From NCBI GenBank assembly GCA_958296445.1, contig OY282565.1:1281936-1345935 (forward strand): 64,000 nt of DNA. The letters run 5' to 3'. Of the stretch, positions 59,356 through 64,000 are shown piece by piece. This stretch comes from an uncultured Dehalococcoidia bacterium (GTDB lineage: Bacteria; Chloroflexota; Dehalococcoidia; Lucifugimonadales; UBA3495). The stretch's first letter is position 1; every line of letters starts with the position of its first letter. The position numbers and the translations under genes are program-made. The notes below the pieces were generated by a model. It was not told the origin of the DNA. It did not search any database and saw only the letters and a list, made by a program, of their open reading frames with translations.

Positions 59356-60060
59356 TTATTCCGGGGGGTTCAGGCCAGCCTGTAGGGTTTTTTCCAGCAG
59401 TTCGTCCTCGCTTACCATACCGGCCACGGTGGCGAATTCGTTGATGATGGTTAGGGGCACCTGGCGGACGCCGTATCGGCGGGCTAGGTCGGGAAATTCC
59501 TCGGCTTCGATGACGTCGGCGGTTATGTGGGGGCTTTCTACGGCCATGGCGTGGGCCAGCAGGGCCATTCCGGCGGATATTTCGCTGCCGGGGGTTACGA
59601 ATACTTGGAGGTGCACCGGGCGGCTTACGCGGCGCAGTTGCTTGCGGGTGGTTAGGGACAGGCGGGTGGTTCCGCGGGAGACGGCTTTGACGCTTTCGAT
59701 GAATACGGGGAGTTGGTAGCCTAGGGGCAGGCCGTAGAACCGCGCCCGGCCTTTGGGTTGGCCTGCGGCGGTCTCCAGTAGGATGGCGGGGATGCGGGAT
59801 ACTGCGTTTTGTTGCGCCCGGTCGGGTTCGGCGTGGAAATCTATGGCTTCCAGCTCCAGCTTGGGGGAAAGGGCGGCCAGCTCCTCTAGCAGTCGCAGGG
59901 TTTGGGGGCAGTAGCGGCAGTCGCGGCCGGGGATGGCGATGGGCGATGGGCGCTGGGTGAACAGCCGCAGGGCGACTGCGCTTTTCAGGTGCTTGCGGAA
60001 GTCGCGTTTCAGCCGGGCTTTTTCCGGCGTTGGGATTAGTTCCTGCTGGGCCGTTGCCAT
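59356..60060 (-). CDS. Thioredoxin-fold protein (PDO-like) with only one CxxC
   Basis: A 234-residue protein with two thioredoxin-like units. The first keeps [14 protein letters not shown] (CxxC) and SRIPAILLE (cis-Pro). The second unit starts [19 protein letters not shown], where the usual TPTCPYC is replaced and both cysteines are gone, while [16 protein letters not shown] keeps the cis-Pro loop. In archaeal-type protein disulfide oxidoreductases the C-terminal pair is the main redox site, so this protein may be altered in role. The start ATG 60060 has GAGGAG eight bases upstream. It lies 43 bases before ribH on the same strand. Confidence 0.8.
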   Translation of the reverse strand: MATAQQELIPTPEKARLKRDFRKHLKSAVALRLFTQRPSPIAIPGRDCRYCPQTLRLLEELAALSPKLELEAIDFHAEPDRAQQNAVSRIPAILLETAAGQPKGRARFYGLPLGYQLPVFIESVKAVSRGTTRLSLTTRKQLRRVSRPVHLQVFVTPGSEISAGMALLAHAMAVESPHITADVIEAEEFPDLARRYGVRQVPLTIINEFATVAGMVSEDELLEKTLQAGLNPPE

Positions 60061-60726
60061 CGGGCCAACTCCTCGGCGGTGGTTGGTTGCTGCTGCCAGT
60101 TTACAACGGCGGGCGGGGGTTAGCTACTGTAGGGGTTGGGGCGTTTTTGTTGGGGGGTTGGGTGTGGGGGGGGTGTGGGCGGATTTTTGGGGTGTGTTGG
60201 GTTACGGATGGGGCGTTTTGTTGGCGGTTTGGGCGTGGGGGGGTGTGGCCCTACGATGGGGGGGAAATTGCGGAATTAGTTTCGGTGTCGGTCGTTCTAG
60301 GTGTAGGGGTGTGCGTGGCTGGATTTTGGGGTGTGCTGGGTATGGATGGGGCGTTTTTCTTGGCGGTTTGGGTGTGGGGGGGTGCGCCCCTACGATGGGG
60401 CGGGAGGATTGCGGAATTGGTTCCGGTGTCGGTCGTTTTGGGCGTGGGAGTGTGCGGCGTCGGATTTTTGGGGTTTGTTGGTTATGGATGGGGCGTTTTT
60501 GTTGGGGGTTTGGGCGTGGGGGGTGCGCCCCTACGGTTGGGCGGGGAAATTGCGGAATTGGTTCCGGTGTTGGTCGGTTTGGGTGTGCGCGGGTGTGCAT
60601 GGTTGGATTTTGGGGTGTGTTGAGTATGGATGGGGCGTTTTTGTTGGCGGTTTGGGCGCACGGCTGTGCGCCCCTACGGTTGGGCGGTATTCTTCGCTTT
60701 GCTCAGAATGACAGACAGGGGGGTAA
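60061..60726. repeat. Tandem array with a roughly 143-base unit
   Basis: No gene. The marker GGATGGGGCGTTTT starts at about 60196, 60341, 60486 and 60627. Each unit has GGGTGTGCGTGG..GGATTTTGGGGTGTG, TTGGCGGTTTGGGCG, and a GGTGCGCCCCTAC half palindrome, and GAAATTGCGGAATTGGTTCCGG. At 60587-60595 GCGCGGGTG marks one boundary of the duplication described next. Confidence 0.8.
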
Positions 60727-60911
60727 GCGGGTTTAGGGGTCTTTGTTTAGCATATTTCGGATGGTGAACATTCTTTGGAATAGGGTGAAGCAGGATACGG
60801 CAGCTATTAGTATTAGGAGGCCGGGGAGTAGCCAGGGGATCCAGCCTAGTAGGAGGCCGATGCCTAGGAGGGCTACACGTTCGGTGCGGGTCATTAGGCC
60901 GGCGCGGGTGT
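60727..60911 (-). pseudogene. Duplicated 3' fragment of the phosphatidyltransferase gene
   Basis: About 180 bases matching the last 59 codons of the gene at 61049 (stop TTA at 60733 against 61049, offset 316). It has no start and is flanked by repeat DNA on both sides. It ends at GCGCGGGTG (60902-60910), and the next bases are repeat and not gene. It is part of a 316-base tandem duplication. Confidence 0.88.
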
Positions 60912-61042
60912 GCGTGGTTGGATTTTGGGGTGTGTTGGGTTATGGATGGGGCGTTTTTGTTGGCGGTTTGGGCGTGGGGGGGGTGTGGCCCTACGGTTGG
61001 GCGGGATTTTTCGCTTTGCTCAGAATGACAGACAGGGGGTAA
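60912..61042. repeat. Repeat unit between the duplicated gene ends
   Basis: TGCGTGGTTGGATTTTGGGG, GGATGGGGCGTTTTTGTTGG and TTTTTCGCTTTGCTCAG in series, the same order as in the unit at 60596-60726. It is the second repeat half of the 316-base tandem duplication. Confidence 0.8.
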
Positions 61043-61048
61043 GCGGGG

Positions 61049-61672
61049 TTAGGGGTCTTTGTTTAGCATATTTCGGATGGTGAACATTCGCTGGAATAGG
61101 GTGAAGCAGGATACGGCGGCTATTAGTATTAGGAGGCCGGGGAGTAGCCAGGGGATCCAGCCTAGTAGGAGGCCGATGCCTAGGAGGGCTACACGTTCGG
61201 TGCGGGTCATTAGGCCGGCGCGGGTGAATACGCCTAGGCCCTCGCCGCGGGCTCGGAGGTAGCTTACGCCTTGGGAAAAGATTAGGGCTAGGAGCAGGGC
61301 GGTGATGAAGAGGGCGCGTTGGTCGTCGGTGTAATCGCTGCGGAGGGCGTAGATTCCCAAGCCTACGAACAGGGCGGCTTCGCCTAGGCGGTCGAACACG
61401 GAATCGAGCAGGGCGCCGAAGGGGGTTGCTTGTCCGGTAAGGCGGGCTAGGGCGCCGTCGAACAGGTCTAGGATGCCCCCGGCCAGGAACACGGCGCCGC
61501 CCCAAATGAGCCAGCCGGAGGCGACTAGCCAGGCGGATAGGACGCAGACGGCGAAACCGAGCAGGGTTACGGCGTTGGGGGTCAGGCCGAGGGCCTTGAA
61601 TAGCCGGGCTCCCGGTTCCTCGAAATAGCTGCGGACGGCGCTTCTAAGCTGTTCTCTGCCTGGCAAGGCCAT
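61049..61672 (-). CDS. CDP-alcohol phosphatidyltransferase (likely phosphatidylinositol-phosphate synthase)
   Basis: A 207-residue membrane enzyme. The family motif D-x2-D-G-x2-A-R...G-x3-D-x3-D reads DLFDGALARLTGQATPFGALLDSVFD near residue 65-90, with the two aspartate pairs that bind the metal. About six hydrophobic helices follow. The start is ATG 61672, with CAGGTGG upstream; sequence before is repeat DNA. The enzyme moves a phosphatidyl group from CDP-diacylglycerol to an alcohol. The PimA-like gene and the inositol-phosphate synthase fragment upstream on the same strand point to inositol phosphate as acceptor. That is inference, since PgsA-type glycerol enzymes share the motif. The 3' end is duplicated at 60727. 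Confidence 0.85.
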   Translation of the reverse strand: MALPGREQLRSAVRSYFEEPGARLFKALGLTPNAVTLLGFAVCVLSAWLVASGWLIWGGAVFLAGGILDLFDGALARLTGQATPFGALLDSVFDRLGEAALFVGLGIYALRSDYTDDQRALFITALLLALIFSQGVSYLRARGEGLGVFTRAGLMTRTERVALLGIGLLLGWIPWLLPGLLILIAAVSCFTLFQRMFTIRNMLNKDP

Positions 61673-62157
61673 AAGCCACCTGTTGGGGAGATTCGTGGTG
61701 TTGCTCTGCCTGATGTTTTTCTTGGAGGTTTGGGCGCTTGGCTGTGCGCCCCTACGATGCGTTTTTCTTGGCGGTGTGTGGGTGTGCGTGGTCGGATTTT
61801 TGGGGTGCGCTGGGCTACGGATGGGGCGTTTTTGTTGGCGGTTTGGGCGCACGGCTGTGCGCCCCTACGATGCGTTTTCCTTGGCGGTGTTGGGTGTGCG
61901 TGGTTGGATTTTTGGGGTGCGCTGGGCTACGGATGGGGCGTTTTTCTTGGCGGTTTGGGCACATGGCTGTGCGCCCCTACGATGCGTTTTCCTTGGCGGT
62001 GTGTGGGTGTGCGTGGTTGGATTTTTGGGGTGCGCTGGGCTACGGATGGGGCGTTTTTCTTGGCGGTTTGGGCGCACGGCTGTGCGCCCCTACGATGAGG
62101 CGGGATTTTGGTTGGCGGGCGGCGGCCTGCTACTGGGAATAGTTGCGGGCGGGGTTT
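61673..62157. repeat. Tandem array with a 113-base unit
   Basis: GCCCCTACGATG recurs at 61748, 61861, 61973 and 62086, a very regular 112-113-base period. Each unit holds TTGGCGGTGTGTGGGTGTGCG, GGATTTTTGGGGTGCGCTGG, GGCTACGGATGGGGCGTTTTT and a GGGCGCACGGCTGTGCGCCC palindrome. No gene. It separates the PimA-like gene from the phosphatidyltransferase. Confidence 0.88.
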
Positions 62158-63300
62158 CTAAGCTGTTTTCTGGGTGGCTAGGGCGTAGGCTGCCTGTTGG
62201 CGGGATTGGTAGTATTGTTCTACTTGGCGGGCTACTACGGGCCAGCGGTAGGGTTGGACGGTGGCGTGGCCGCGGCGGCCCATTTCTTGGCGTTGCTGGG
62301 GGTCTTTGATTAGGGTTTCTAGGGTGGCGGTTAGGGATTCTACGTTTTTGTTGTGGAAAAGCAGCCCTTCCCGGCCGTGGCGCATTACGCCGCGGTAGCC
62401 TTCGATGTCGGAGGCTACTACGGGCTTGCCGGCGGCCATTGCTTCGAGCAGTACGATGCCGAAGCTTTCGGCGCCGGTGGCCGGGGAGCAGAATATGTCG
62501 GCGGAGGCGTAGTAGCGGGGCAGGTCGTCGTAAGGCACTTTGCCTAGAAATTCTACGTCTTGGAGGTTGCGGGAGCCTAGGAGGTGGTAGGAGTCTTTGT
62601 CGGGGTTGCCCGGGCCGACTACCAGCAGCCGGAGTTGGGGCGTATCCCACTTCAGGCGTCCGTAGGCTTCCAGCAGGTAGCGCAGTCCTTTGCGTTTTTC
62701 CAGCCGCCCTACGAATATGATGTTGGTTTTGCCGTCTTGGTATTGGGGCCAGGGGGCGGCCTGCCGGGAGAAGTGGTCGGCGTCTATGCCGTTGGGGATG
62801 ATTTCGTAGTCGCCGGGGAAGGTGCGGTTTACGTAACGCATAGCGGCGCGGGAAACGGCGATGCTGCCGTGGAGGCGCTGGCGCCATCGTTTGATGACGG
62901 GGCGGCTCATTTTGTAGAGGTGCTGGTGGTTGTGGCAGGCGTGGAAGGTGCCGATGTTGACGGAGTTGGAGTATTCCAGCACGGTTAGGGGGAGGATGGG
63001 GGCCATCGGCTCGTGGAGGTGGATGATGTCGTACTGCTCCCGCGCTAGGAGGGCGCGGATCCGGCGGGCCAGCCACCAGGAGAGGGAGACGCGGGCGATG
63101 GAGCCGCCGCTGGGCAGGGGGACGGAGCGGCCCAAAGGCACTAGGAGGTCGCTGTCTTGGCACTCGCGGGAGGGCGAGTGGGGGGCCAGCACCTGCACTT
63201 GGTGGCCCAAGCGGCCTAGTTGGCGGGCCAACTGGGACACGTGGATGGTTACGCCGCCGGGCCAGGTAAAATCGTAGGGCGACACCATCGCAATTTTCAA
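62158..63300 (-). CDS. GT4 glycosyltransferase, PimA-like
   Basis: A 380-residue GT-B enzyme. N-terminal MKIAMVSPYDFTWPGGVTIH with the G-G-V loop, YDIIHLHEPMAPILPL and GTFHACHNHQHLY are typical of PimA and related mannosyltransferases. The C-terminal half has IIFVGRLEKRKGLRYLLEAY, then the nucleotide-binding ESFGIVLLEAMAAGKPVVAS (E-x7-E). PimA adds mannose from GDP-mannose to phosphatidylinositol at the inner face of the membrane. The start is TTG 63300 with GGAGAG six bases before. The adjacent CDP-alcohol phosphatidyltransferase and inositol-phosphate synthase make a PI-mannoside-type pathway likely. Confidence 0.85.
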   Translation of the reverse strand: MKIAMVSPYDFTWPGGVTIHVSQLARQLGRLGHQVQVLAPHSPSRECQDSDLLVPLGRSVPLPSGGSIARVSLSWWLARRIRALLAREQYDIIHLHEPMAPILPLTVLEYSNSVNIGTFHACHNHQHLYKMSRPVIKRWRQRLHGSIAVSRAAMRYVNRTFPGDYEIIPNGIDADHFSRQAAPWPQYQDGKTNIIFVGRLEKRKGLRYLLEAYGRLKWDTPQLRLLVVGPGNPDKDSYHLLGSRNLQDVEFLGKVPYDDLPRYYASADIFCSPATGAESFGIVLLEAMAAGKPVVASDIEGYRGVMRHGREGLLFHNKNVESLTATLETLIKDPQQRQEMGRRGHATVQPYRWPVVARQVEQYYQSRQQAAYALATQKTA

Positions 63301-63899
63301 CGGTATCTCTCCGAACTCGCCTTTACGCTGTCCCCTGTTGGTTGAGAGAATTTCGGGATTCCTTTTTGCGGGCTTGAGCGACGGGTGGGGTTTGGTTGCT
63401 TAGGGCGGGGTTCTTTGCTTTGCTTGGGATGACGGGTTGCGTTGCTCATGATGGCAGGTATTTGCTTGGAATGACAGGTGGTTGCGTAGCGCGAATTGCC
63501 CTTTTTGGCCTTGGGCGATGGAAAGGGTCTGGTTGCCCAGGGTGGGATTCTTCGCTTTGCTCAGAATGACAGATGGTTGTTTGGAATTACAGGGGTTTGC
63601 TTGGAATGACGGGCATTTGCTTTGGATGACAGGTTGCGTTGTCTTGCGCGGGGGTAAGGGTCTGGTTGCTCAGGGCGGGATTCTTCGCTTTGCTCAGAAT
63701 GACAGGTTGTTGCTCAGAATGACAGATGGTTGCTTGGAGTGATAGGTATTTGCTTTGGATGACGGGTTGCGTTGCCTTGAGCGGGGGTAAGGGTCTGGCT
63801 GCTCAGGGTGGGATTCTTCGCTTTGCTCAGAATGACAGGTTGTTGCTCATGATGACAGGTTGTTGCTTAGAATGACAGGTTTAACCGGGTGGGGTTGGG
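63301..63899. repeat. Tandem array with a 133-base unit
   Basis: GGATTCTTCGCTTTGCTCAG starts at 63545, 63678 and 63811 (133-base period), preceded by a variant at 63405. Units contain TTGCTTTGGATGAC(A/G)GG, GGTTGCGTTG and GGGGGTAAGGGTCTGG. No gene. A promoter for the PimA-like gene could lie in 63301-63360. Confidence 0.8.
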
Positions 63900-64000
63900 T
63901 TAGTCGCGGCCGGCTATGAAGGCGTCGGTCATATCGCGGGCGGTGTCGTCGGTGTATTGTATTGGGGGGGACTTCATGAAGTAGGCGCTGGGGCCGCCTA
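63900..64000 (-). CDS. ino1: Inositol-3-phosphate synthase, C-terminal fragment (cut by window edge)
   Basis: The last 33 codons of a gene entering from the right edge. They read [18 protein letters not shown] then [14 protein letters not shown] and stop. The block SAY(F/L)MKSPP..Q..DD.AR...(E/D)FI.G is, as I recall it, the end of the actinobacterial-type myo-inositol-1-phosphate synthase Ino1. That NAD enzyme turns glucose-6-phosphate into inositol-phosphate. The call depends on 33 residues only, but the context (PimA-like and CDP-alcohol phosphatidyltransferase on the same strand) supports it. Confidence 0.72.
   Translation of the reverse strand, partial: GGPSAYFMKSPPIQYTDDTARDMTDAFIAGRD

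Overview
The window is high-GC bacterial DNA with no plasmid or phage backbone. Gene content suggests a chromosome of a heterotrophic Chloroflexota (Dehalococcoidia/SAR202-like) lineage, but this is an inference: there is no rRNA or other decisive marker. Pointers are several amidohydrolases, paired GMC oxidoreductases, an LLM flavin oxidoreductase, a UGSC-type (seleno)protein with a conserved partner, a phosphatidylinositol-type lipid cluster and very abundant dispersed repeats of the kind that translate as 'SEQSEES' or 'ILSKAKNP'.

Left part (1-32.5 kb) is gene-dense with ordinary codon use: a truncated NupC-type transporter, a potassium channel, a DrrA/DrrB-like ABC exporter, a two-gene AAA ATPase plus TOPRIM (DUF3226) module that resembles split OLD/PARIS defence systems, an AddA/AddB-like recombination helicase-nuclease operon, two tandem GMC oxidoreductases, a clan-AA aspartic protease, amidohydrolases, a small molybdopterin oxidoreductase, a membrane-anchored PLC-like phosphodiesterase, a fluoroacetate-dehalogenase-like hydrolase, an MFS transporter, and a minus-strand catabolic-looking operon. 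That operon holds a UGSC-family protein whose key residue is encoded by an in-frame TGA followed at the right distance by a SECIS-like hairpin.

Right part (about 32.6-64 kb) looks different. The + strand becomes strongly G-rich whatever the coding direction, and almost every intergenic gap is filled with dispersed and tandem repeats, nearly all in one orientation. Housekeeping genes sit as islands in this: alaS (with an unusual AT-richer internal insert), ruvX, tRNA-Gln, a nitrilase, a PuuE-like deacetylase, an AIM24-family protein, a sugar nucleotidyltransferase, MoxR-DUF58-DUF4129, an LLM oxidoreductase, ribH and a thioredoxin-fold protein. At the right edge lies a lipid cluster: a C-terminal fragment of inositol-phosphate synthase, a PimA-like glycosyltransferase and a CDP-alcohol phosphatidyltransferase.

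Repeats have damaged or remodelled genes here. A formate dehydrogenase is frameshifted and has lost its stop into a repeat; an alpha/beta hydrolase is a pseudogene; and the 3' ends of DUF58 and of the phosphatidyltransferase are duplicated next to repeat DNA. The MoxR-DUF58-DUF4129 locus has been split by a lower-GC ATPase plus partner gene pair and by an IS1-family element that landed exactly on the DUF4129 start codon.

The best candidates for something new are the UGA-containing UGSC operon, the two ATPase-plus-small-partner modules (3.4-5.2 kb and 53.2-55.2 kb), and the repeat-linked duplication of gene 3' ends.
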